From: an uncultured bacterium
Lineage (GTDB): Bacteria > Planctomycetota > UBA1135 > GCA-002686595
Assembly: GCA_937896235.1 (NCBI GenBank)
Contig: CALBMX010000036.1
Span: forward strand, 1-64,000
Direction of reading: 5' to 3'
Length of the DNA stretch: 64,000 nt
Shown here in pieces: positions 38,229-46,930 of the stretch. The translations under genes and the position numbers were made by a program. Within the stretch, counting starts at the first letter, position 1, and each line of letters starts with the position of its first letter. The notes beneath the pieces were generated by a model that worked only from the letters and a program-made list of their open reading frames with translations, did not search any database and was not told where the DNA came from.

Positions 38229-41200
38229 GGCTGACCACTTTTTTGGCGCGCGGCGACCTCGCGGTCAAGACCAAAACCTAGCCCGCCAAGGGAGCGAAGG
38301 AGCTGGACACGGAGTGGATCGGTTTCCACTTCGGCCAACGCGAGGAACAGTTTGCGCGCACGGGGGCCATCTCCCTTTTGCGCCCGCCGAAGAAGGCTCA
38401 ATCCAAGCGTGTAGTTGATCTCCTCACTTGAGACATCGTTAGTGGATTTGTCTTTATCCGCTGCTAACTTCTCCAACAGAGCGACCCCTTGGCTTACCTG
38501 ATCCGGAGCTAGCGTCACTAGTGAGCGCGCTCGGTAGAACTCCAGGCGCCTCGCGAATAGCTCTCTATTTGGGCTGCGCTCGGCGATCTGTAGGAGCGCG
38601 GCTACCTCGGAGTGCGCGCCTCCGACTTCGCCTAACAGGCGAGCCGTTTGGAGTGCGACCTCTGGATCAGCTGTCATCCGTACGATCCGCTTCCATGCGA
38701 CCATGGCCTCGTCAATACGACCAACCGCCTCGAGGCCCTGCGCCTGCAAAGCCCAGCTCTTCAGCCGTCGGGGTGCCAACTGGAGTTGAAGGTTAGCAAA
38801 GGCAAAAGCTGCTTCGGGATCATAGGTCACTAGGAACTCAAACCAAGATTCAGCAGAACCTGGGCGAAGGTCATTGAACACCCTCTGCCTGTTTACATAC
38901 TGAAACTTTGCCATGCGATCCAAGGCTATACCCACTCCAATAAGTTGGGCATCAGCGCCTAGTTTGAGAATGCCGGCGCCAAGAGTATCCAGACGGGAGA
39001 GCTCAATTACAGGAAGTGGATCTTCGGGCGAGGAGCTAATGAGCAGCTCTAGAAGGTTGCGACGAGCTTCGTATTCGTTAGCACTTGGTTGAGCGGTGCC
39101 TCGAAGACGCAAGAACGAAATGAGCTCTTCCGTGGCGCGCTCGCTTTCGAAATGAGGTTGGAGCTCGTTTGCTGCTAGGTAGCCAACGTAGCCGTTGATG
39201 GCAGCAAGGGGTTCGACATCCCGAGCTAGGCGGGCAACCGCGAGCCGCGCATCGAGGGACAGAGGTTCGGCAACTTGGGCGCTGCGAGCAATCTTGAGGG
39301 CTTCTGCAGCATCGCCTCTCCCCGCAGTTTCCGTGGCCGAATCCAAAAGAAGCTCCACCTCCGTCGGAGGAACCCCATTGTGTGGAGGGACGCCACCAAG
39401 TCGTCTACGGCGTCTTACCGCCGCAACTTCTGGTGCACTCTTTAGCCCATACTCAGCGAGAGCAAGCTCCTCGAGTTGGTCCCAAAACGGTGCAAACAGG
39501 GGCCAACGCCGGATCGCTTGGTTGGCTAGCGTTTTGGCAAGTTCGAGCTCTCCTCGACTCATTGCACTCCGCACGGTGAGCTCAAATCCATAGGGACCCA
39601 AGAGCGTGCGGTATACGGGTTTCCCAAGTCGAGCATCTGCCCAAGCCGACCACTCCGGTGCATCCATGGCAAGCAGCATGGCAATCAGTTCGCGGCCCGC
39701 ACTAGCGGGAAGCTCACGAATGGTCTGGAGGGGTGCTTTGGCGTCTTTGCCAAGTCCCGCACCGAGTACATCTTCTATGGGGGTTGCCCCAAGGGCGTTG
39801 AGCGCGGCCCCCAAGAGGTGCCAGGTCGTCTGGTGAGGTTCGGCCTCAAGGCCCTTTAGCGTGAGAGCCCTCGCCTCTCCAAGGCGCCCTTCGAGTGCTG
39901 CCAGAAGGGCGAGATGAGTGGGGCGACTCCAGTCCGGTGCCGCGTCACGGAGCTCCCGCGCTAGGGGGGGGATCGCCTCCAGTTCATCACCTTGTAAGTG
40001 CAACAACAGTAACCCGAGGGTGGGGCTGAAATCATCTACGAAAGCGTGCGCCAACTCGATCCACTCCAGGGCGACTTCGCGCTCCCCCATGATGGCGGAG
40101 GCGACGGCGGCAAGGCTGAGGTTACGTCCCGACACGGTTGTCGTCGATGTGGCGAGATGTGTTGCAAGCTGAAGTGCAGACTCATTTAGACCACCCGAAA
40201 TCATGAGACTCAGAACATCGCGCGCCAACGCTTCATCTAACTCAGGGTCGAGCTCATCAATCGTATCCAAGCACTCTTTGAGAACTGCAGGCCGCCCGAG
40301 AAATAGGGCTGCCCGCGCCCGTATGAGGGAAGAGTTCCCGATACTTGGGCTGCCGGCACCGACTTGCGCGGTCGCGTCTAGAACACCTTCGTACTGCCCC
40401 AAATCGGAGAGGACCTCTCCAAAAAGGAGTCTGTCGGAATCTGTATACAGCGTGCGTGTCGTGCCCATAAGAGCGGTATACGCCTGGGCACTTTTCCCCT
40501 CCGATTGGAAGCCGCGGGCAATCTCCAGAGATCCCGTGAAAGTGGGGTCCAAGAGCATCCATTCGAGCAGTTGGGTGCTGTCGAGCTCTGCGCCTTCCAA
40601 ATGCGCCATTGCATCTTTCATGTCCAGCAGGAGGCCAGGCTCCGGCCCCGACCATGTCATGCGTTCTAATAGACAGTCAAGCCTCTCTGCATGCCGAGAA
40701 TCCGCGAGTAGGAGCTCGCTCTCTTTATCATAAGCGGGGGCGAAACCGGGGAACGTGCGACGCAGCTTACGCAGCGTGAGGAGCGCACCCATGCTCTGCC
40801 CACTGTTGGTGTAACGAGCGGCTAGCTCCCAAAGGATATAGGCGGACTGCTCGGTTTCAGGGTACCACCGACCTTCCAACGAGAGGTCGCGAATGAGCCC
40901 ATCAAGGTTGATCCTCGAACTCAAAACCCCTCTCTTGCCAGCGGCTTCAAACTTCGGAAGGAGGTCTGCAGCTAATCGGGAGTCGAGTCGAATCGCGTGC
41001 GCGAGATAGTTAGCCTCAAGTAGACCGGAATCCTTGTAGTTGATGATCATTTCGGCCGAGCGCTGGTAGACGGCCGCGGAGTAGTCGGGGGCCAGGTCCA
41101 TGCAACGTTCCAGGGCTTTCTTCTCTTCTCCACCCTCGCCCAGCGCTTTGTAGCTGTCCGCAATCGCGACCAGTGCAATCGCATTTGCATTGGGAAAGGG

Positions 41201-42361
41201 CTCCGGAATAGATGCCGAGAAAAAGACGTTTAGTCGGTTGCGGGCATCGCTGAAGCCGTCTAGATGAAAACTCGCAAGCCCCAAATAAAGCGCTCCAAGG
41301 GCCCGTGTGGAGCGGCTCTCATCGGTCGCACCACGATGGTTGGCGAGCCTAGCGGAGACACTCTTGAGTTGAGGCCACTTTTCAGCCCTGTACAAGATGT
41401 CACACCACGCCGGCAAGTAATCGTCATGCCACTTAGCGGCATCCTTCATGGCTAGCTCGACGACGACTGCAGCAGAGAGGGGCTTTCCAAGCTCCTCGAG
41501 TGCCAAAGCGACCAGCTGCATTGCGTCCGGGTTCTTGAAGGCCACACTGAATCCAGCTGCAGCCATTCCGAAGTCGGCCGTGTCACGAACTCGGCCCGAC
41601 GCCTTGAACTGTTCGATCAGCCCGTAAGAGTTGAACTCATTGATTCCCAGCTCAATGCTTTGCACGTAGGTCTCACGAGGTATGGCGAACGCCTCGGCTA
41701 GCTGGGGAAGTGCCCCACGAACGATCGCCATCGCGTCGTGGCTCCTTGGGGCCAGGTATTTGTCAAGACGAGCGATAATCCCCTCGCGAACAGGGTCCGA
41801 AATGGGGAGGTGCGCGATCTGCAAAATGAGCGGCCAGGCCTCATCGATAACGGTGGTTGGCAACAGCTCGAACAGGCGGTCGTACGTGGTTTGGACCTCC
41901 CCATCTGCGCGAAGAGTTTCCTGAACACCCAGCTTCGCTCGGACCCACGAGTTGTTTGGGGCGTCCTTGAGCAACAGCTCAAAGATCTCGATTGCTCGAT
42001 CGCTATCTCTCATGTTGATGGCTAGGGATGCCAGCTTATTAAGGATCTCCTCATCGCCGGGTGCATCTTTCAGCAGCAGCAGCCAATCGGATAGGGCGAG
42101 CTCGTAGGTTCGAGAGCGGCCGCGTAGCTCCGCTCGCTCACGGATTAGATCCGCACGCAGACTCGCACTAGGTTCGAGGCTTAGAGCGCGATCAATCTTA
42201 CGCAGGGCTAGGCCCATGAGGGGAGGATCGGAGTCGGCGAGGGTCTGCGCCTCTTCCAAGAGGACCTGTGGATCGCGCAGGGCGTGACCGTCCCAAGCCG
42301 TAAATGTCGTTGCCGCGGCTGCCGTTGCGACTAAAAGAAGGAGAAGTGGTGTGGTTCTCAT
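38225..42361 (-). CDS. Very large secreted TPR-repeat protein
   Basis: A 1378-residue protein with the signal peptide MRTTPLLLLLVATAAAA. The remainder is nearly all alpha-helical TPR-like repeats, for example DRAIEIFELLLKDAPNNSWV and KSWALQAQGLEAVGRIDEAM. There is no catalytic motif. It sits inside the exopolysaccharide region but on the opposite strand. Exosortase-A loci often carry a TPR lipoprotein (PrsT), and this protein could play an analogous scaffold role, although it is longer and has no lipobox. ATG start at 42361. The upstream neighbour, 189 bases away, is transcribed in the same direction. Confidence 0.8.
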   Translation of the reverse strand: MRTTPLLLLLVATAAAATTFTAWDGHALRDPQVLLEEAQTLADSDPPLMGLALRKIDRALSLEPSASLRADLIRERAELRGRSRTYELALSDWLLLLKDAPGDEEILNKLASLAINMRDSDRAIEIFELLLKDAPNNSWVRAKLGVQETLRADGEVQTTYDRLFELLPTTVIDEAWPLILQIAHLPISDPVREGIIARLDKYLAPRSHDAMAIVRGALPQLAEAFAIPRETYVQSIELGINEFNSYGLIEQFKASGRVRDTADFGMAAAGFSVAFKNPDAMQLVALALEELGKPLSAAVVVELAMKDAAKWHDDYLPAWCDILYRAEKWPQLKSVSARLANHRGATDESRSTRALGALYLGLASFHLDGFSDARNRLNVFFSASIPEPFPNANAIALVAIADSYKALGEGGEEKKALERCMDLAPDYSAAVYQRSAEMIINYKDSGLLEANYLAHAIRLDSRLAADLLPKFEAAGKRGVLSSRINLDGLIRDLSLEGRWYPETEQSAYILWELAARYTNSGQSMGALLTLRKLRRTFPGFAPAYDKESELLLADSRHAERLDCLLERMTWSGPEPGLLLDMKDAMAHLEGAELDSTQLLEWMLLDPTFTGSLEIARGFQSEGKSAQAYTALMGTTRTLYTDSDRLLFGEVLSDLGQYEGVLDATAQVGAGSPSIGNSSLIRARAALFLGRPAVLKECLDTIDELDPELDEALARDVLSLMISGGLNESALQLATHLATSTTTVSGRNLSLAAVASAIMGEREVALEWIELAHAFVDDFSPTLGLLLLHLQGDELEAIPPLARELRDAAPDWSRPTHLALLAALEGRLGEARALTLKGLEAEPHQTTWHLLGAALNALGATPIEDVLGAGLGKDAKAPLQTIRELPASAGRELIAMLLAMDAPEWSAWADARLGKPVYRTLLGPYGFELTVRSAMSRGELELAKTLANQAIRRWPLFAPFWDQLEELALAEYGLKSAPEVAAVRRRRRLGGVPPHNGVPPTEVELLLDSATETAGRGDAAEALKIARSAQVAEPLSLDARLAVARLARDVEPLAAINGYVGYLAANELQPHFESERATEELISFLRLRGTAQPSANEYEARRNLLELLISSSPEDPLPVIELSRLDTLGAGILKLGADAQLIGVGIALDRMAKFQYVNRQRVFNDLRPGSAESWFEFLVTYDPEAAFAFANLQLQLAPRRLKSWALQAQGLEAVGRIDEAMVAWKRIVRMTADPEVALQTARLLGEVGGAHSEVAALLQIAERSPNRELFARRLEFYRARSLVTLAPDQVSQGVALLEKLAADKDKSTNDVSSEEINYTLGLSLLRRAQKGDGPRARKLFLALAEVETDPLRVQLLRSLGGLGFGLDREVAARQKSGQP

Positions 42362-42550
42362 CTAGGAAAAGTACGCATGCGAAAATGGGGAGGAGCTGTG
42401 ACCGAGTCCATAGCGCGATTGTAGGCTTCGAGCACAGGGAGACTGGCCCCTATTTTTCGACATATCCGAAGGTGGACTTGAGGGGAGAGCGAGCTCTATT
42501 GGGGGACCTAGTAAAGAACTTGCGAGGGCCCCGGACGAGATCTCGCGTCG

Positions 42551-43705
42551 CTAAGTCGTCGCCGGGGCGGAGCATTGCCCCAATCGCTGAATGCGAAGTC
42601 GAATCCCACGGCGGCCGGGGCGGGTTGGAGTGCTTGTGAGCTCCCCCTCCAAAACCTTTATGTCTCGCAAGAGTGAGCGAAGGGAGCTCGCTAGATCCGG
42701 CCCAAAATGCGCCCCGATAATTTCGGGATCAAGCTCGTCACCGACCGCGATACCCTGGAGGGGGCTGTCTGGGAACTCGACGTAAACCTCGACAAAAGCA
42801 TCCGGGTCGGGCTCGTCTCCGCTTAGTGAAGAGACACGTACACGGATCACGCTGTCGGGAGTGCTGCAGCGTCCGGCAAGGCGAAAGAGTCCCTTAAGGC
42901 AGTCTTTCAGCTCGGTGCGGTCTTGGGCAACATTGAGCTCTCCCTCAGGGCGGAATAGGAAGCGCGTGCGCTGGCTACGCTCTAGCGAAAGGGTGGCAAG
43001 CAGCTCCTCGGCAAGAGTGCCGAGGTCAACTAGCGGCGTCTCTTCCTTTGCTGTACCTTGGCTTCGATTGAGCTCGATTTCAAGACGCCCAAGTAGGGGA
43101 GCCAAATCTGCGCGACCAGCGAGTCGGTCTTTCAAAAGCTGCCATGACATCTGAATTCGGTCGACTGGAGAAGAATTTTCGTCTGCCTCGGGCGAGGAGA
43201 TTTGCGAGGAGTGGCGTAGGCGGCGCTCTAGATGTTCGGGGACCGTTCCGAGCCAGGCGACCATAGCTGCAGAGATGGGCTTTGGCAAAACACGAGTCCG
43301 GGGGAGAAGGAGTAATGCCGGAGGAGCGAGATCCTCTGGGAGTCCCAATAAGACCAGCTCGCGTGCTGGATTACGTTCGAGAAAACGCCGTAGTATCCCA
43401 ATATCTTCCATTGGGATTTCCCGGACTGTCGCGACGAGGCGCCCGGCGCCAACGTCGCGCGCCAAGAGCTCCGCGAGATCAGTGAGGGTCCGGTGAAGGC
43501 GGCCTTGGCCTTGTAAACCTGGACCCGATTCGATTCGATCTGCGAGGTCGGGCCGCACACCAGGGCCGAGCCAAAGTGTCCAACTGCGATTCTGGGCAGG
43601 TATTAAACTCGCCTCGGCGAAGGGGTTTCCCGCTCCAATGCTGGAGGGATCGCCCGGATAGGCCGATGAGTAGGCATGTGGGGGGAGAGCCATCTCTTCT
43701 ATCAT
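42551..43705 (-). CDS. Unknown protein, possible degenerate receiver/histidine-kinase-like
   Basis: A 384-residue soluble protein. The N-terminal half (about residues 40-150) has an alternating strand/helix pattern ending TRVLPKPISAAMVAWL, reminiscent of a receiver domain with its Lys-Pro, but no phospho-acceptor Asp was found. After a linker, residues about 225-375 look like a GHKL ATPase: LGTLAEELLATLSLERS, RTRFLFRPEGELN, DRTELKDCLKGLFRLAGR. The N-box Asn and glycine loops are not recognisable, and there is no H-box. It may be an inactive signalling protein. The start is ATG at 43705 or 43693. It is divergent from the GT2 genes. Confidence 0.5.
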   Translation of the reverse strand: MIEEMALPPHAYSSAYPGDPSSIGAGNPFAEASLIPAQNRSWTLWLGPGVRPDLADRIESGPGLQGQGRLHRTLTDLAELLARDVGAGRLVATVREIPMEDIGILRRFLERNPARELVLLGLPEDLAPPALLLLPRTRVLPKPISAAMVAWLGTVPEHLERRLRHSSQISSPEADENSSPVDRIQMSWQLLKDRLAGRADLAPLLGRLEIELNRSQGTAKEETPLVDLGTLAEELLATLSLERSQRTRFLFRPEGELNVAQDRTELKDCLKGLFRLAGRCSTPDSVIRVRVSSLSGDEPDPDAFVEVYVEFPDSPLQGIAVGDELDPEIIGAHFGPDLASSLRSLLRDIKVLEGELTSTPTRPGRRGIRLRIQRLGQCSAPATT

Positions 43706-43798
43706 GCTTCAAAAGGGACGAACTTTGCATAACGAGCCTGGCTTTCTATGGCCAGACTTCGCCATTACAGGGGGAAATTTCGCTAATCGACGCATGGA

Positions 43799-43834
43799 CA
43801 CGGGTTCTCCCGTGCCCATTGCCCTCTAAAGGGC
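43799..43834 (+). other. Two adjacent hairpins in the GT2 gene leader
   Basis: CACGGG (43799-43804)/CCCGTG (43809-43814) and GCCCT (43821-43825)/AGGGC (43830-43834) form two small perfect stems with 4-base loops, ending 17 bases before the GT2 start. They could structure the leader RNA or mark a weak terminator. Confidence 0.35.
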
Positions 43835-43851
43835 CAAAATCTTCCCGCGTC

Positions 43852-44826
43852 ATGCCGTCAACGATTCAACTCTCCATAGTGGTTCCCGTCTTCAACGAGG
43901 TGGAGAGCCTGCCTTTTCTCTACGAACAGGTCGCGGCGGCCGTCGCGCCTATGAAAATATCGTGGGAGCTAATTCTCGTGGATGATTTTTCCACCGACGG
44001 ATCCCACGAAGTGATGCTCGACTTGCGCAAGCGAGACCCTCACTTAAGGATCGTTCGCTTCTCGAGAAACTACGGACAGACTTCTGGATTGGCGGCAGGT
44101 TTTGACGTCTCCCGTGGCGAGGTCGTCGTCACGATGGACGGCGATCTACAAAATGATCCCGCAGACATTCCATCCTTGATGGAGAAGATCGCAGAGGGGT
44201 TTGATGTCGTAGCTGGCTGGCGCAAGTCGCGCCAAGACGGCTTCGTCCTGAGGCGCCTGCCATCACTTTGTGCGAATCGACTTATCGGTTTTGTAACGGG
44301 CGTCAAGATCCACGATACGGGCTGTACCCTCAAGGCATTCCGCAGGGATGTTGTCAAGCGGCTGCCCATCTACGCCGAGCAGCATCGCTTTCTCCCGGTC
44401 ATGTCAGCTGGAAGTGGCGCCAACGTTACGGAGATTGTCGTCAACCATCGTCCCCGTGTTTTTGGTGAGAGCAAGTACGGCATTGGACGTGCATGGCGTG
44501 TCTTGCTCGATCTTATGGCGATCAAGCTGATCGTCCAGTTCAGCCAAAGGCCCCTGCGATACTTCGGCGTCCTTAGTTTGTTCTTTATGGTTGTAGGAGC
44601 CGTTTTCGCGAGCGCGGGCTTCATCCGCGTGGCGAGCCCCGAAAGCGAGATCACAGAACACTGGGAGATCAACTCCTGGACCAATATCGTCGTCTCTATC
44701 TCCGCATTGATTTGGATGTTGATGGTCTTTTTTGCACTACTCGGCTTACTCGCTGAGTTAGTCGTCCACGCGAGCGGTATGCATAAGCGCAGCGCCCTAA
44801 CTCGCATTTTGAACGAGCAGAATTAG
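43852..44826 (+). CDS. Glycosyltransferase family 2, polyprenyl-phosphate glycosyltransferase type
   Basis: DPM1/GtrB-like GT2 of 324 residues, expected to move a sugar from a nucleotide donor to a lipid phosphate carrier. The GT-A domain has VPVFNEVESLPFL, Asp44-Asp45 in VDDFSTD, and the metal-binding Asp96-Gly-Asp98 in MDGDLQND. Two or three C-terminal membrane segments follow (FFMVVGAVFASAGF and IWMLMVFFALLGLLAELVV). The frame opens far upstream at 43576, but the ATG at 43852 gives the standard start. The next gene, two bases later, is a paralogue that has lost this metal motif. Confidence 0.88.
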   Translation: MPSTIQLSIVVPVFNEVESLPFLYEQVAAAVAPMKISWELILVDDFSTDGSHEVMLDLRKRDPHLRIVRFSRNYGQTSGLAAGFDVSRGEVVVTMDGDLQNDPADIPSLMEKIAEGFDVVAGWRKSRQDGFVLRRLPSLCANRLIGFVTGVKIHDTGCTLKAFRRDVVKRLPIYAEQHRFLPVMSAGSGANVTEIVVNHRPRVFGESKYGIGRAWRVLLDLMAIKLIVQFSQRPLRYFGVLSLFFMVVGAVFASAGFIRVASPESEITEHWEINSWTNIVVSISALIWMLMVFFALLGLLAELVVHASGMHKRSALTRILNEQN

Positions 44827-44828
44827 CA

Positions 44829-45845
44829 ATGTTTGCCAAGGAATCCCAGAATCCCAATACGCCCGTTTCGAGCCAATGGCCCCCGGTGGGGCCATCTGAG
44901 GTCGTTGGGTCGATTGACGTGACTGTTGTTGTCCCCGTTCAGAGTGGAGAGGCCGAAGTGAGGCAGGTGCTACAAGCACTTGGTGATGAGCTGGATCGAC
45001 ACGGGCGCAGTTGGGAGATGTTCTTCGTTTTTGACGGCGTACAGGGCGAAGCATGGGAGCAAGTTGAAACCCTTCGTGAAGAGTTCGGTCGTCGAGTTCG
45101 CACCATTGTTTTCAAGAATGCATTCGGTGAATCCGTCTGCCTCTCCGCTGCCGTGGAGAAAGCACTTGGCCGCATTATTGTGACGTCCCCGCAATACGTG
45201 CAGATTGATCCCATTGAACTCGGAGACATGCTGGACGAGATTGATCGCGGTGCCGATTTCGTCGCCCCATGGCGTTACCCGCGTGTGGACCCGCTCTTGA
45301 ACCGGGCGCAATCCGTCCTGTTCAATATGGTTATTCGGCTGATCATCGGAATGCGCTTTCACGACTTGAACTGCTACTTCCGGGTGATCCGCCGCGAGGT
45401 GTTGGAAGACGTCGTGATCTACGGAGACATGTATCGCTTCTTACCCGTGATAGCCTTCCGTCGAGGTTATCGTGTGGTTGAAGTCAAGGTGCGCCACTTG
45501 CAGGAGTGGGGTCGCGCAGGATTTTTTGGTCTCGGCGTTTACGTCAGACGTCTGCTCGACATTCTCGCGGTCATGTTCCTAACGAAGTTCACGCTCAAGC
45601 CGTTGCGCTTTTTTGGAACGTTGGGTGGTGTGATCACCCTCTCCGGGATCGTGCTCGCAACCTACCTTGGTGTACAGAAGCTGCTCAGTCATGAGGGAGT
45701 CGCAGGAAGCCCACTGCTTCTAATCGCCGTTTTGCTGATCGTTCTCGGCGTTCAAATTATCGGCTTCGGCCTAGTGGGGGAGATCATCATTTTCTCCCAG
45801 GCACGAAACTTAAAGGAGTACCGCATTGAGCGGATTTGGGAATGA
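44829..45845 (+). CDS. GT2-family protein lacking the DxD motif, probably inactive paralogue
   Basis: A 338-residue homologue of the preceding GT2 with the same architecture: GT-A domain, then two C-terminal membrane segments. Aligned by eye, the metal motif VTMDGDLQNDP of the neighbour reads VTSPQYVQIDP here, so both metal-binding Asp residues are gone (Pro121 and Tyr123). The first Asp of the upstream VDD motif is Phe (VFDGVQ). The fold segments MRFHDLNCYFRVIRREVLED and MYRFLPVIAF are kept. It is likely a non-catalytic partner, or an enzyme with altered chemistry. It overlaps the FemAB-like gene by four bases. Confidence 0.78.
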   Translation: MFAKESQNPNTPVSSQWPPVGPSEVVGSIDVTVVVPVQSGEAEVRQVLQALGDELDRHGRSWEMFFVFDGVQGEAWEQVETLREEFGRRVRTIVFKNAFGESVCLSAAVEKALGRIIVTSPQYVQIDPIELGDMLDEIDRGADFVAPWRYPRVDPLLNRAQSVLFNMVIRLIIGMRFHDLNCYFRVIRREVLEDVVIYGDMYRFLPVIAFRRGYRVVEVKVRHLQEWGRAGFFGLGVYVRRLLDILAVMFLTKFTLKPLRFFGTLGGVITLSGIVLATYLGVQKLLSHEGVAGSPLLLIAVLLIVLGVQIIGFGLVGEIIIFSQARNLKEYRIERIWE

Positions 45846-46930
45846 CGGCTTTTGAAATTTTGGAGAGTGAGGCTACAGACGATGTGGCCCGTGATCTTTT
45901 TGTGCGCTCCCACTCCCGCGGCTCTTTCTTTCACCTCTCGGGGTGGCAAAAGGTAGTCGAGCGGGTCTTTCGTCACGAGCGTAAGGACCTGCTGGCCTGG
46001 AGCAGCGGTGTTGGTGAAGAGCGGCGTGTCGTGGGCGTTCTCCCTTTGATGAAGAGCCCGCGTCTTCTTGGTGGACGCAACCTTATCTCTGTCCCGTTTG
46101 CTGTTTACGGAGGCCCGATTGGGGCCACGCCCGAAATCGAAGCGGCACTTATGAGTGCAGCTGACAAGCTTGGCCGCCGCATGCGCGCTGGCCGAGTGGA
46201 GATTCGATCTAGGGGGCCCCTTGCATTCGAAGGTACGCCGACGCGGGCACTTGCCCCCAAGGATATTGCGGAAGGCAATCTGTACGTTACGTTCGAGCAT
46301 GAGTTGCCTTCCAAGGTGGAGGAAGTCTTGGCGGGTATGCCAAAGAAGGCACGGGCTGAAGCGCGCAAAGCCCGTAAAACTCACGGGCTCGAGCTTTCGC
46401 AGGGACGCTGGTTTGTCGATGACCTTTTTCGACTCTTCCTGCGGAACAAGCACAACCTTGGCTCCCCTTGCATGCCCCCGCGGTTGTTTAAGGAAATGCT
46501 AAACGAGTTTGGGCCCGACGCGGAGGTCCACCTGGTTAGGCGTGGAAAAGAAGCGCTGGCTGCTGTCATGACGTTTGCCTATGGGGATACGTTGCTCGCG
46601 TATTACGCGGGTACGGCCGAAGGTGCCGATCGGCAATACAGCGCAAGTAACTTTATGTACATGGCTCTCCAGGAGTGGGCCGTCGAGAGGGGCTTCAAAC
46701 GCTTTGACTTCGGTCGGAGTCGCAAGGACTCGGGGGCGATGTCCTTCAAGACTCGCCAAGGGTTTGAGGCCGAATCCCTCTGCTACCGCTACCTACTCAT
46801 CATGGACAAGGGACTTCCCAGCTTTACGCCTTCGAATCCTAAGACCGCTGTCCTTAGGGACACCTGGGCCAAACTCCCCGCGCCCGTGGTGCTGTGGCTG
46901 TCTTCGCACATCGCAAGGTATTTACCCTAG
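45842..46930 (+). CDS. FemAB-like GNAT-fold protein, exosortase-A-system type
   Basis: A 362-residue protein of the FemAB family subgroup usually linked to XrtA/PEP-CTERM loci. Characteristic parts are FFHLSGWQKVVERVF, LPLMKSPRLLGGRNLIS, the helix MPKKARAEARKARK, FMYMALQEWAVERGFKRFDFGRSRKDSG, and the ending LSSHIARYLP, which matches the subgroup closely. The family transfers aminoacyl groups from tRNA in peptidoglycan synthesis; in exopolysaccharide clusters the substrate is not known. The ATG at 45842 overlaps the previous stop; an in-frame TTG lies two codons upstream. It is the last recognisable gene of the polysaccharide region. Confidence 0.85.
   Translation: MTAFEILESEATDDVARDLFVRSHSRGSFFHLSGWQKVVERVFRHERKDLLAWSSGVGEERRVVGVLPLMKSPRLLGGRNLISVPFAVYGGPIGATPEIEAALMSAADKLGRRMRAGRVEIRSRGPLAFEGTPTRALAPKDIAEGNLYVTFEHELPSKVEEVLAGMPKKARAEARKARKTHGLELSQGRWFVDDLFRLFLRNKHNLGSPCMPPRLFKEMLNEFGPDAEVHLVRRGKEALAAVMTFAYGDTLLAYYAGTAEGADRQYSASNFMYMALQEWAVERGFKRFDFGRSRKDSGAMSFKTRQGFEAESLCYRYLLIMDKGLPSFTPSNPKTAVLRDTWAKLPAPVVLWLSSHIARYLP

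Noticed and set aside
42362..42550. tRNA-like stretch around GGCTTCGAGC
   Set aside because: No acceptor stem or cloverleaf could be folded around the sequence.
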